A stretch of DNA of 30,313 nucleotides from a virus. Positions within the stretch are counted from its first letter, which is position 1, and every line of letters starts with the position of its first letter. A model generated the notes under the pieces. That model saw only the letters and a list, made by a program, of their open reading frames with translations, made no database searches and was not told the DNA's origin. Shown here one piece after another: positions 1-10,144 of this stretch. The stretch is from the IMG/VR virus record IMGVR_UViG_3300022227_000020, positions 1 through 30,313 of that record; one strand, 5' to 3'. The position numbers and the translations under genes were made by a program.

Positions 1-1
1 G

Positions 2-310
2 CTATTCAAACAACGGGTGTTCAATGGTCCACGTGTTTTCATACAATGAACGGTGAGGGATTTTTCGAACTAAATTGGGATAAGAATCATTGACAAAAAG
101 AAGGGGCTCGTAAAGCTCAAAGGTTGTGACGATGGAATTAAAGTAGCTTGCTATGGCAATTTCAGAATTGTAATCTAAGAGATAAGCTTGCTTTCTTCTT
201 TTTAGCCTAAATTTTAATACTTTCTTTTTATCTCTTGACTGCCCTTCTTTTCAAGATATTTTTGGAGATCATTTATATCTTCTTCCATTTCTAAATAAAC
301 AGAGTCCTGC
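2..310 (-). CDS. Open frame of about 70-100 codons without a normal start, unknown
   Basis: One frame stays open on the minus strand from about 310 down to a TAG at 2-4. The last 70 residues have natural composition, with a segment like YLLDYNSEIAIASYF and the end TWTIEHPLFE. No ATG, GTG or usable TTG start is visible before the conserved-looking part. The frame overlaps the 3' end of the neighbouring gene (stop at 214) in the -1 register. It could be reached by frameshifting, start at a rare codon, or be a decayed gene. The function is not recognised. Confidence 0.4.
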
Positions 311-615
311 TTAGAAAAAGCAACTCAATCACCACCATTTGGAAACGCTATATAAATTATCTCTTTGGTATCCAAATCCTGAACCATAAGGTAGTTATAC
401 ATTCCGTCTGAAAAAGATTTGCCCTTACTCATATCTAATCTGACTTTTTTACCATATGTAAGTTGATCTGTCGAAACTTTGTACCAGATATTTGTAGGCT
501 CTTCACATACCGGGCATTCTTCACACTCAGGCGTTGTTGCTTGTGCAGCCAGCAACCCTAAATAAAAAACTCCTAGGCTTACAGTTGCTATTTTTAAGGT
601 TTTATATAGATTCAT
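214..615 (-). CDS. Small secreted or membrane-anchored protein, unknown
   Basis: 133 residues when TGA at 325-327 is read as Trp; with standard code it would stop after 96. An N-terminal hydrophobic stretch (residues about 8-25) looks like a signal peptide or anchor. It is followed by a Cys-rich segment (CEECPVCEE). Beyond the TGA the frame continues into a charged helical tail (LEMEEDINDLQKYLEKK) before TAA, which supports read-through as the true product. An AAGGGG Shine-Dalgarno lies upstream of the ATG. No family is recognised. Confidence 0.65.
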
Positions 616-822
616 AATAACGTCCCCTTCAGCTATTGTTTTTGTTTATTAATGATATTGCTTATAGGTTCTCGCATAAAGACTCAGACCCCGATATTTA
701 GTGCACCAACTAAAAAATTAAATCAAAAGTCGGATTGAACATATATATATAAATTATAGAATCCTAATATTAAATTAAGTCTAACTGCTAATTGTAATAA
801 ACCTACATTATCTTTAGTTACT

Positions 823-1113
823 TTAATTTGAAACAAGCTCTTCTCCCGGCTTTCCTCAGTTTTCTGTGTAAACTACATGATCACAAATAGGTCCACATTT
901 ATATGTATCTATATGTGCTAAATGGTGATGGTCCGCCTCACAATGAGCTGGACAAAAATAATTATTTTTATAGTTGTGTGTGCGTGAAACTAGAAGGGAG
1001 TCCATACCATGATTAGGTATGTAAAGGTAAGTAAGCTGTGGCTTATGCTTTTCGTGGTAATACTTTGGTACTGTAACTAATATAATTACTACACATATTT
1101 CGAAGATTGACAT
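823..1113 (-). CDS. Small membrane-anchored His/Cys-rich protein, unknown
   Basis: 96 residues with TGA at 856-858 read as Trp, ending at TAA. The first 17 or so residues form a hydrophobic anchor (FEICVVIILVTV). The remainder is rich in His and Cys (CPAHCEADHHHLAH, then CGPICDH), which suggests metal binding. An AAAGG site precedes the ATG. The stretch between this gene and the next one downstream (616-822) is AT-rich, with an ATATAT tract and no visible gene. No family is recognised. Confidence 0.55.
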
Positions 1114-1191
1114 TTGCCTTTACACCCATTTCCAGTTATTCTAATTCTAAGCATTTAGTACTCGCCTATTTTAGTATAAGTGGAAGTTTGA

Positions 1192-1228
1192 AAAAAGCAA
1201 GTGGCCCACACCAAAGTGTGATGCACAT
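1192..1228 (-). terminator. Possible terminator after the coiled-coil gene
   Basis: Just downstream of the TAG at 1239 on the minus strand there is a 5-bp stem, CACAC/GTGTG with a TTTG loop. A T-run follows on that strand about 10 nt later (AAAAAA on plus near 1191-1196). It is weak but correctly placed. Confidence 0.35.
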
Positions 1229-1238
1229 CAAACTTTAA

Positions 1239-2555
1239 CTATTTATTTCGCATGTTCGGCGCTCTATAAGTATATAATGGGGTTGAAGTATCTTCAAACA
1301 CAAAAAATCCATCTGTTAATTTAGTACTAGCTGTTAGTACCGGCTCATCTACGGCTGTAGGTGTTTCCACAGTTGTGGTAACTGTATTAGGCGCTTCAGC
1401 TGGTGTACTAAGTTGTGCTTCTAGAGAGTTTGTCAGCGCATTCAAATAGGCGTTTAAGTTGTCAAGTTTTTCGTCTTTGTCAATTTCAGCTGCATCATTT
1501 TTTATTTTTTCAAGCTCTGCTTTTAAATTTACTATATTTCATGCTAAATCATCTTTTAAATGTTCAGTTAGTTGTGTACTTTCTGTAGTTACAGCTGTAG
1601 GCGGGGCTATACTGTCTGCAGCAAGTAATGTGGTAAGATCATCTATTCGACCATTTAGAGCTGAAACGAGGTCCCTTTGGTATTCTTCTTTAATACCTAT
1701 AATTTCTGTTTTTAATGTATTTAGCATCTCGTCTTGCTGTAGAGTAAGATCACTAGGATCTGTACTTGAAGCAACCTCTAAGTTATCTATCTTATCAGCC
1801 AACGCCTGTATAACAGCATTTTGCTCCGAAAAATCATCTGTGGAAGTATTCTCAGTTGTTGCCTCTAATTTATTTACTTGTGCCTGTATTGCACTTAACT
1901 CTGTAGCCCAGCCTGTTGTCACAGTAGACGGCGTAGAATTTACTCCTGAAACGATGAGAGCTGATAACGCTTCAAAATTATTATTCAAGGAACTAATCAA
2001 TGCCTCTTGATTATCTCCTCCAACTTCAACAACTGTAGGCGCTACAGAAATACCTGTTTCTTTTAATTTAGCTAGCTCAGCCGTTAAAAAGTCAATAGCA
2101 GCTTGTTGCTCAACAGTCTTTTGACTGGGCGCATTAGCCAATGCAGTTGTAAGTACCTCTATCTGATTTGATAGAGAAGAAATAAGTTGGTCATGATTCT
2201 CATATGTTGTCACTGTTGCCTGTTGACCCGATTTTAATGAAGTTAATTCTGCCTGTAGATATTCTAATAAGTCTTGCTGTTCCATAGTCTGGCTACTTGG
2301 TGCATCATTAACAATGTTAACCACAGTTTCAGGCTTAAAAACAGGTAGAGACCCTTGATTTTTTAAAATAACTTTATCATACGATTGATTAAAAGCTTCT
2401 TCCGGGGAGCCTTCAAATATAGCCTGGCCATTTTTAATTGCATAACAAGTATTATCTTGTGGCAGATCAGTTCATTCACCATCTAAATATTGTGGTGTAA
2501 ACTCATACCTGCTAAAAATTACTTCTTGTTTCTTTAAATCAAAAAAATACGGCAT
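1239..2555 (-). CDS. Long coiled-coil repeat protein, probably virion or tail associated
   Basis: 438 residues in a single frame once TGA codons at 2472 and 1539 are read as Trp. The short N-terminal region contains LDGEWTDLPQDN, with Trp from TGA. From about residue 70 to 330 the protein is built of degenerate repeats of the type 'EQQ..(L/I).(F/Y)L.AEL..LK' followed by 'LISSL.N..E.L...L', about 45-50 residues each and typical of coiled coils. A Thr/Pro/Val-rich linker and a short globular tail follow. AGGAAAA sequences precede the ATG. The function is unknown; a structural or tail-fibre role is inferred from the composition and late-type code. Confidence 0.7.
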
Positions 2556-2585
2556 TATTTTCCTCGCTTCTTTTTTCCTCACTGT

Positions 2586-2619
2586 AGTCAGTGGCCACAG
2601 AAAACTGCAGCCACTGATT
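2586..2619. other. Long imperfect hairpin between two late genes
   Basis: A 10-bp stem (one G-T pair) lies at 2586-2595 with 2610-2619. It continues past a 2x2 internal loop into three more base pairs capped by AAAA. It lies between the 50-residue gene ending at 2629 and the coiled-coil gene starting at 2555. There is no T-run on the minus side. On the plus side a T6 tract follows about 12 nt later, so it may be a processing or translation-control hairpin, or a terminator for opposing transcription. Confidence 0.45.
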
Positions 2620-2628
2620 GGTGGGTTA

Positions 2629-2781
2629 CTATTTTTTAAACACTTTCGTAATGCTGCCTCAACAGATATCTAATAAAATATCGTCATAAGGATTTTTTGT
2701 AAGCTTTACGATTTTTTCTGCTGCGTAAAATACCGCCAAACATGTCGGCCAGTTACCAGCAATCCAGTCTATTATAACCAT
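2629..2781 (-). CDS. Small hydrophobic protein, unknown
   Basis: 50 residues, starting MVIIDWIAGNW, with a hydrophobic N-terminal half and a Lys-rich end. It contains one in-frame TGA (2659-2661) read as Trp and stops at TAG. A very strong AAGGAGG Shine-Dalgarno lies 6 nt upstream of the ATG and sits directly after the stop of the preceding gene, so the two are translationally coupled. It could be a small membrane protein of the lysis or virion type. No family is recognised. Confidence 0.6.
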
Positions 2782-2793
2782 ATACCCTCCTTG

Positions 2794-2961
2794 TTACTTG
2801 TTCTTGTTTTTGTTAAGCCACTCCCTTTGAAGATCACTTAACATGTAGTACATTACGTCGTACTGCGATCTCATCTCTAGTCTCACTTTTTCACAGTATT
2901 TATAGTTTCCATATACTAGAGGTGCGAGAATTATTAAAACAATAACTGTTTCTATCATCAT
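2794..2961 (-). CDS. Small single-pass membrane protein, unknown
   Basis: 55 residues. The N-terminus (ETVIVLIILAPLVYG) is a transmembrane segment, followed by a charged helical tail ending in NKNKNK. It contains one TGG Trp and no TGA. A GAAGGGG site precedes a double ATG; the first ATG is used here. It sits just downstream of the RNA polymerase gene on the same strand. Confidence 0.6.
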   Translation of the reverse strand: MMIETVIVLIILAPLVYGNYKYCEKVRLEMRSQYDVMYYMLSDLQREWLNKNKNK

Positions 2962-2996
2962 TTGCCCCTTCCCTACTAATCCCTACTAAAGATAAT

Positions 2997-5900
2997 TTAA
3001 TAAAAAATCCCTTTAGCTGGATCTGTTTTTCCGAACTCATCCCCATATAAATAAGCCGGTATTGGATCTTTACCATGAAGATTAGTATAAGATCCGCTTG
3101 CAACACCCTCTTGTAAAGCCTGTTTAATTCTATTGGTTGTAAATTTTGTTAGCCAATCTTCTTGGTCAACATTTGAGGTTTCAATGGATTTGAAGTATGG
3201 TGTATATTTTATTAACTCCAAACCTTCTTTCGCCCGTTCCTTATTTATATGTTTAAGTTCTGAGAGCGTCATTTTATCCCCTTTATAATACCCACTCTTA
3301 TCCGGCGCATCTACGACTTGCGCATTGTCTGAAATAGCACGTACAACGGTCTCAAAACTTTTTTTATTAAAGTTATCGCCATAAATCTTATTTAATTCAT
3401 CCACAATATATTGTTGGGCCGTTAAATGATTTGTTACTTTTCCTAGCTCTTGAGGTTGAATACTGCCATGTGTTAAAGCCTGACCCTTCGTTACACGAGT
3501 TCCCGGTTTAATACTAACCCGCTGCTCAGGCGGAGAGATATACGTCTTTCCATTAATTGTTATATCCTGGCCTCCTATTGGATTTTTGGTAACCGACTCC
3601 ACTTCCCCAGCCTCTCTCGCAATAATACCTTTGCTAGCCAACGTTTCAGGAACCTCTAATAATTGTTTTAGTCTTGGGAAACTGCCTGTAATTCCACCGC
3701 CAGAGAGAGCGGTGCCCCCAGAGTGAAATGTTTGCATTGTAAGTTGAGTGCTACGTTCCGTTAAAGCTTGTCCTTCTAATACTCCGACATTTTCCCCTAT
3801 CGAAGGTAGCTGACCATTTGGTAATAAGCCATAGCATTTGACACAAATACCATTAGACGTTTCGCATGTTAGCGGGCTTCGTACGGGTACAAGCTTAATA
3901 CCAGAGAATTTTAACTTTTGTAAAATATCAGTGTCTATAATACTATTTTTACTAGCAACACCTGAAAGTGTTTTAGCAAGGAACCGGTCCATAGCATCCT
4001 TTGATGATATTTCAATCTCAACAAATTTCTTAGTATCACAATCGTTTTCAGTTATTAATGTTCGTCGAGTGACTGAAAGTAAGGCTTTATTTAATGCTCC
4101 ACTGTCCATCGTATTTACAGATCTATCCACCTGTCCTTTACGGACTCCATATAAGGTATTTCAATAATCACCCGTTTTTAGTCCCTCCCCATAGGATTTT
4201 AAAATAGGAGTGGTTATCGGCTGGCCTTTAACATCTTGCATTACACCCGGCATTGATAAAATTTGTCGTACAGAGTCTGGTTTACTAAATGAACCAGAAT
4301 CTAACATTTCATAAATATTACTTTTCTTACCTAGCGCGCTGTCCTGTGCTTTTTGTACTTTTAATGTTAGTTTATTTAAAGCTTCAATGCGCCGTGCCCC
4401 TTTAAATGTGTTTATAGCAGGCATATACTTCTTTAAAAGTTTATCTCTATATGAACGGACGCCTGTAAAATCATTTAATGAAACTGTAGACCCACGTTGA
4501 AAAGCATACATGTAACCTAAATCCTTATAGTTATTAAGGACATCAGGAAACTTTTTTGGGTATTGTTTGGCAACCTTTTCCAAAATTTGTGTTACCGACT
4601 TTTTATCAAGTTCACGGGTGTAATCTTTTAAACTTTCTGGGAGCGGCGAATTTAAAAGAATCTGTCCAATAGTTACTTGTTTACCATTCATTGTAAAAAC
4701 ATCTGTATACTTGAGACCGGCAGCTTTTGCGGCGCGTCAATTTGGAAAGGACTGCTTACTATCATGACCAAACTTACTTAAAAAATGGAGTCCTAAAAGG
4801 TAGTCTTGACTAACATTTGGTACCAGACTATTATCTCCATGTTTAAATAAAATTTTACTTGGGATCATTTTTCAGGCTTCTTCAACAGCCTCTGGCTCAA
4901 CTGGTACATGGATAGCCATAGTATCACCATCAAAATCTGCATTAAATCCTTTTACTATTAACGGATTGAGGTGGATACTTTTTCCCGCAGTTAAAACAGG
5001 CTTAAATGCTTGAATGGCATGTTTATGCAATGAAGGTGCGCGATTTAACATTATAGGCCTCTTATCCATAGCTAAGTTAAGTGCCTCTTTAGCTCGTGTT
5101 GAGAAGTCTTTTACTTCTTTTAGCGCCTGTGCCGCAGGCATTCCCTGTTGGACCAATTCACGTACGATAAATGGATGATAATATTTTTTTGCTAAATCGT
5201 GCGGTAGTCCAACTTCATCTAGCCCTAATGCTGGCTCAACAGTAATAGTAGACCGAGCTGAAACGTCTTGTCGTTTACCTCATGCTAAAGCTTGAATAAG
5301 ACCAAACTTAGCTTGTTCACCTGCCAGCTCTTTAATAACACCTTTATATTTTTCTTGGCCGTAAGTAATTGGATCGATAAACCCCTGTAAAGCTTTTACC
5401 CCGTTATAAAGATCATAATCATATTTTAATTCATCAGGCTTAGACATGCCTCCCAATGTGTTGAGATCTTTAAATCCTTGTGTAAGTAAGCCTACTTGCC
5501 TATAGTGTTTATTAATATCGGAAACAGCTAAATCACCACTTGGTAACGGGTATACCGGCCTAAAAGCCGGCGGTATAACTGGGACATATTTCATTAAGTA
5601 AGCTTTATCTGGAGATTTATAACCTAAAGTTTTTAACGCGTGTAAATAACGTAGCTTAGTGTTTAAGCGATTAACATTAGTTGGAGGAGCCGTTTTTAAA
5701 GTTTGTTTTGTACTTTCTAACTCTGCATCAACATCCATTCCCGCGAGTGCGGCAATAATAGCATCAATTCCAGTCTTATCATTTAATTGATCCTGTCCTT
5801 GCAAAATACTTGTATACTTGGCTTTTGTTAATCCCAGCAGCTTTAAAATAGCTTCTTCATACATCGGTGAGGGAATCTTACGATGTAAAGTTATATGCGC

Positions 5901-8900
5901 CCATTGTTTACCTAAATGTCCTCCAGTAACAGCTGGATCAAATAGGCCACCTGCTTTTTCACTTAAATCCTTTCCTCGTAACATTTGGCCGGCGTCTTTA
6001 ATCTCGCCTGAAGATAATTTTAGGACTCCTTTATCAGTTAGCGGCAGTAAATACATTTTATTCCCGTCCTTTTTCACATCCACACCGGCGCCCCGAAGAT
6101 AATTAGTCATTTTTTCAAAAACAAAATTACGATTTGGACGTACGGGAGGGAGGCCAAGCTGTAATCGCCTTCAATATTCGTCATTTTGTCGGCCTTTAAG
6201 AGCCGTCATTTCATACAAATTCTTTTTAGCCCCATGTGCTAATAAAGAATAAGTCAACATTGGGTCAACTTTCTGCGCACCTTTTCCTGTAGGTTGTTCA
6301 TTAATATCATAAGAGCCTAAACCATGAGCAGCTTGTTTTTTCTTAACCGTATGACGTAATTTTAAAAAATATTGATTGCCTACATAGACGGGCTGATCAA
6401 AGGGCTTACCGGACGCTCCATTCGTTAAAATTTCATTTGCAGGTATCTGCAGTTTTTTTAATTGTGCTGCCACTTCATTAGCGGTATCAGTGCTGGCAAA
6501 GTTTTCGACAAAGTATGGCTTGCCTGTTTTCTTTGCAATCTTACCAGCAGCGGTTTCAAGAATTTGCCCAATATTCATACGGCCGGGCACGCCATGAGGA
6601 TTAAGCATAATATCAATAGTAGACCCATCCTCACGATGAGGTGCATCACTATCTGGTATAATTTTTGTCACAATATTTTTATTGCCATATCGTCCAGCTA
6701 ATTTATCTCCTTCTTTAAATGGGTGGGTAGATTTTAAATAAATATCAACATTTCGCCCTGTTTTAACAAGATCAATAACCTCTCCAGCCTCATCTTCATC
6801 TCATTCAACTATCTTTTTTACGTAGTTATTAAATATAGCTTTGTTTAGGCGACGTAAAACTTTATCTGTATCAGACAAGTCACGCTCTTCTAAATAAGCA
6901 GCTACTAATTCCCCAGGATAAAATATCTCACCTATCTTAGGTAAGCCTTCCGCGTTTAATTTAGCTCTATTTTCAGCTGTCATAACCCCAGGGAAATAGG
7001 CGCGAAATTTAGTTAAATTAAAAACTGCTGTTTTTGGACTGAAGAATATATTTTTTCGGGAAATGAGTTCATGCGATAGCTTTTGGGCAGCACCTTCCGT
7101 AATGACAGCTCCATCCTCAAAGTTATAACCTTTTCACGGCATATAGGCGACAGTCAGATTTTTCCCTATAGCTAGAGTATTACCCACACTATAGTTTGTT
7201 TCGGCTAAAGGAGTGTTATGCGTTATTTTATCGCCCGCTTTGACTAAAGCTTTGGAATGTAGAAAGCCGTCTTGATTTAAAGGGAAGTTATTGTAAAGAC
7301 CCTTTTTAATTGTTTTCCCGTCTTGATCACGCCTAATATAGATGTAATCATCAGACACTCTAGTTACTTTACCAGAGGCATTTCTAGTTGTTGTGCCCTT
7401 AGTCACTTGCCCTAGCACTGGATTTAAATAGCCACCAACTACGTCTTCTCAAATTACATTACGTTTAGCGTCTTTTACTTGAACTAAGGGCGCCTCCTTA
7501 TTTGTCAAAGACATGGCCTGACTAATCATACGGGCTGCCGTTGAGGCTCTATTACCTTGAGTAGACTGGATAAAAGGTACTAAATTAGTCGCAATTGAGA
7601 AAAGATCTTGTGAACTATAAATATAAGCATCCACTTTAGATGCAGGCACAGACATAACTTTGCCACGGTATTGAACATTTACAGCTCGAGGCGAGGTTGC
7701 TACTACTTTACCATTTTTAACTATATACTCATCAGGAAAGCCAATGTAATGGCTGTGAAGCTTTATTGGTGATCAATATTCTTTTCGCCCAGCCTTAGTC
7801 ATAACTGGAGCTAACAAATCTTGACCTTGTTTTTTTACACCTACAGCCATACCAACTGTAACACCAACCCTACCACCTTCAGGAGTGGAGAGTGGGTCAA
7901 GTATTCCTAAATGTGATGGCTGCACATCACGGGTATCTAAAGTAATTGCGTGCGGGGTTTGAATACCGCCCAGACCCATAGGACTTGTTTTTTGCCAATC
8001 AGTCAATATTGTAACAGGATTTGTTTGCGGAGGAGTAGCAGCAAGTGAGCTAACTGTAAAAAATTCTTTTATAGGTTTACCAAACGTACCAGAGGAAACA
8101 ATCTCTCGAACTCTTTCTTTTGTGCGTAAGCGACGTTCTAACTTTTTAGTAACAACCTCTGTTTGAGCCTTAAATTGCGCAACAAGTAAGTCATCAATGC
8201 CGTATAAATCTTTAAAAATTAAACTGTCACGATCATCCGGTTTAGCCTCTCCACGAGTAATCTTCAATAATTTTATTGAAGCTGCAAGTAAAGTTTTTCC
8301 ATCAACTCTGTTATATTTTTGACCCAGTGTTAATTGCGTGGTTGCGGGGTCTACCTCTGTATAATTGTTAAAATACTCTTTAAGCCCCTCAGTTACAATG
8401 GCAAAGTCTGTTTCGTCTTTACGGTACACTTTTTTATAAATAGATGTCATTTCAGAAACTTCAGTGTTTAAAGCGCCTTTTTTATTTAATTCATAAAGTT
8501 CATCTCCTCACGCTTTACGTACACTTTCTTCAGAGATTTCTAATAGATTTAATAAAGTTCAGAGCCTATATTTTCTATTATTAAACACCACATAAAATAA
8601 CTGCTTTTGAGGATCGAGTTGCATGTCAAAATTAAAGCCTTTAGATAGATTAAATTCATTTTCTAAATCCCCATTATTTTTTATTCGTGCATAAATACCT
8701 GATTTTCGCCGAATCTGATTTGTAGTCTGATATTCATTTCCATCTACAATGGTAGTAAAACGATTTGTAAGTTTTGGAATAGCTCCAATTTTAATTTTAG
8801 CGGACTTATCAATTACACGATTAGTTTTCGTATCAACAATTTTTACATTTGCAAAAATGGGAACTTGCCACGTCTTTCGATTTAATTTAAATGACTTTTG

Positions 8901-9062
8901 TTCCGGAAAATCATCACTAACAAGTTTGTCTGTGACATAAACATCTGTAAGTTCTAGGCGTTTGCCGCCAGCCTCAATCGGAAAAGATTGTTGGATACTG
9001 TCGCGAATCGTCTCTTGTATAAGAGCGTTCTGTGTATAATGATTTAATGAATTAATAACCAT
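2997..9062 (-). CDS. Fused RNA polymerase beta-beta' subunit (single chain, TGA=Trp)
   Basis: One frame of 2021 residues, from ATG at 9062 to TAA at 2997, interrupted only by TGA codons (at least eleven, e.g. 8559, 8508, 7773, 7449, 7134, 6801, 6171, 5280, 4872, 4737, 4161). I checked several junctions and found no TAA or TAG there. Beta signatures come first: MP(W)KGYNFEDG with Trp from TGA at 7134, GDKLAGRYGN, and GVPGRMNIGQILE. Near residue 985 it passes into beta': GLFDPAVTGGHLG, PVIPPAFRP, LNRAPSLHKH, and the catalytic NADFDGD (residues about 1374-1380, 4923-4937). The second zinc cluster (CETSNGICVKC) and a bridge/trigger-region TMQTFHSGG follow. The chain is about 700 residues shorter than E. 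coli beta plus beta'. The N-terminal beta' zinc finger is missing: GLF...GG runs straight into the WAHITL segment. It likely transcribes phage genes; packaging in the virion is only an inference. Confidence 0.93.
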
Positions 9063-9174
9063 AAGCTTTTTTTATTTATCTTGGTATAAGAACAATACAC
9101 CTAAATGACACTTTACATTTAATTCAGCACTTTAAATTTAAAGTAAAATCACAAGAAAATCAAGGAGAAATTGG
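9063..9174. promoter_or_regulatory. Divergent promoter region between the two code blocks
   Basis: 112 bp of AT-rich DNA separates the minus-strand RNA polymerase gene from the plus-strand block. Candidate elements include TTTACA near 9113 for the plus side and AT-rich TATA-like stretches. No clear consensus pair can be fixed by eye. The polymerase gene lacks a strong Shine-Dalgarno, whereas the plus gene at 9175 has AAGGAG. Confidence 0.4.
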
Positions 9175-9279
9175 ATGATCCGCAAAATCAAGGCCTTCTT
9201 AGAAGAGTACTTCGACTTGGAAATCAAGGAAGAAATCAAGGACAGCAGAGCTAACGAACTGCTATACGAGATCCTTTAA
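9175..9279 (+). CDS. Small charged helical protein, unknown
   Basis: 34 residues, beginning MIRKIKAFLEEYFDLE and ending ANELLYEIL, predicted helical and highly charged. A good AAGGAG site lies 7 nt upstream of the ATG and the gene ends at TAA. A hairpin follows directly. It is the first gene of the plus block and may be an early regulatory peptide; that role is inferred only from size and position. Confidence 0.5.
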   Translation: MIRKIKAFLEEYFDLEIKEEIKDSRANELLYEIL

Positions 9280-9284
9280 TCTCG

Positions 9285-9310
9285 AAGAGAGCATCACGTG
9301 ATGTTCTCTT
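9285..9310 (+). terminator. Near-perfect hairpin after the 34-residue gene
   Basis: An 11-bp stem (9285-9295 with 9300-9310, one G-T pair) encloses the tetraloop ACGT. It starts 5 nt after the TAA at 9279. The following bases (TAGCATAAAA) contain no long T-run, so it may be a weak terminator, an attenuator or a processing site. Confidence 0.45.
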
Positions 9311-9342
9311 TAGCATAAAAATAACTAACCACATTCATACTC

Positions 9343-9531
9343 ATGGCACGAAAAAAGAAAGCAAGTAAATCTGAATCACAGGTTTTTGTAGACAAACAAG
9401 CCGTACAAAAGATAGTTGAAGGATTAACTGAACTACTTATGGGCGTGATAACTGGCAACGACAACCTAGCAACTAACAAGGAGATAGATGTAAATGGACA
9501 ACTTAATAAAGACACTTCAAGCACTACTTAG
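9343..9531 (+). CDS. Small Lys-rich protein, unknown
   Basis: 62 residues, starting MARKKKASKSE, ending at TAG. The basic N-terminus is followed by a helical segment (VQKIVEGLTELLMGVITGN). There is no convincing Shine-Dalgarno before the ATG. The end overlaps the start of the next gene by 38 nt in another frame, and the AAGGAG of that next gene lies inside this one. No family is recognised. Confidence 0.45.
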   Translation: MARKKKASKSESQVFVDKQAVQKIVEGLTELLMGVITGNDNLATNKEIDVNGQLNKDTSSTT

Positions 9532-9925
9532 ACGTTTAGCAACCGACATAACCTACACGGCCCCGCCGGAAGCTTTAGAAAGCACCACGTTTGGCGTAAT
9601 AACAGGTAACATAACAAACCCATTTGGCGATAAAATTTTTATTTATATTCGTAAAAATATGTTTGAGCTAGTTACTGATTTAGAAGTCGTTATTACTTCG
9701 GGAGTTCTTAAAAATGATATAGCCATCGAGCTTATTCAACCTAATACATTCCTGAATACAAACGAGTTAGAAGACAGATTGGATGATGTAGTAGGCCGTC
9801 TTATTTCTACATTAAAAACCAATCAGCAAGAATATCGACAAGCATCTAATCAACTGGAACTCTTTCCTGACGAAAGTAGATTGCTAAATTCTCTAGTTGA
9901 GGATTTACCTAATCGCGCTAATTGA
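9494..9925 (+). CDS. Unknown protein, 143 residues, ends at TGA
   Basis: It starts at ATG 9494 behind AAGGAG. The N-terminal helix (NLIKTLQALLRRLA) is followed by a mixed segment and a Gln-rich helical C-terminus. It appears to stop at TGA 9923-9925. A GAGGAG Shine-Dalgarno overlaps this stop and serves the ATG at 9935. Read as Trp, the TGA would fuse this frame with the next gene and then run about 85 nt into the ATPase gene, which is less sensible. This is one of two cases arguing for standard TGA stops on the plus strand. No family is recognised. Confidence 0.6.
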   Translation: MDNLIKTLQALLRRLATDITYTAPPEALESTTFGVITGNITNPFGDKIFIYIRKNMFELVTDLEVVITSGVLKNDIAIELIQPNTFLNTNELEDRLDDVVGRLISTLKTNQQEYRQASNQLELFPDESRLLNSLVEDLPNRAN

Positions 9926-9934
9926 GGAGACTGC

Positions 9935-10144
9935 ATGCCACTAATAATAGATAAAGAAGGCCGTCGACTATGGATCGATGGCCCCCAAGGCTATAATACC
10001 CTAACAGATAAACAAAAAAACTCGCTGAACGTGAAGCCTAGGAAAAGAAATCAAGGCCTTAAATTTGAAATTGAACTGTGCAGGCGTACAAGTTCAGCAT
10101 ATCATCATAACTTATCACAACAAAAAACGGAGGACATAAAATGA
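9935..10144 (+). CDS. Small basic protein, unknown, ends at TGA
   Basis: 69 residues, starting MPLIIDKEGRRLWIDGPQG. The Trp is encoded by TGG. The stop TGA (10142-10144) overlaps the ATG of the ATPase gene as ATGA, the classic coupled arrangement. A GAGGAG site lies 7 nt upstream of its own start. It is in the same frame as the preceding gene, separated by a TGA. No family is recognised. Confidence 0.55.
   Translation: MPLIIDKEGRRLWIDGPQGYNTLTDKQKNSLNVKPRKRNQGLKFEIELCRRTSSAYHHNLSQQKTEDIK

Noticed and set aside
1-93. Plus-strand tail of a protein ending in TGA (30 codons)
   Set aside because: It looks plausible in composition, but the opposite minus frame is longer and more protein-like. It is too short to judge.
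1459-2010. Plus-strand frame of 183 codons
   Set aside because: It is antisense to the coiled-coil gene and Ser/Val-rich, as expected for a shadow frame.
2997-9062. Series of separate short RNA polymerase fragments (a decayed pseudogene)
   Set aside because: All breaks are TGA in one frame with intact motifs, and other minus genes show the same pattern. Recoding explains this better than decay.
9285-9310. CRISPR or attachment site
   Set aside because: It is a single hairpin without repeats or a matching partner. No CRISPR array was seen in the window.
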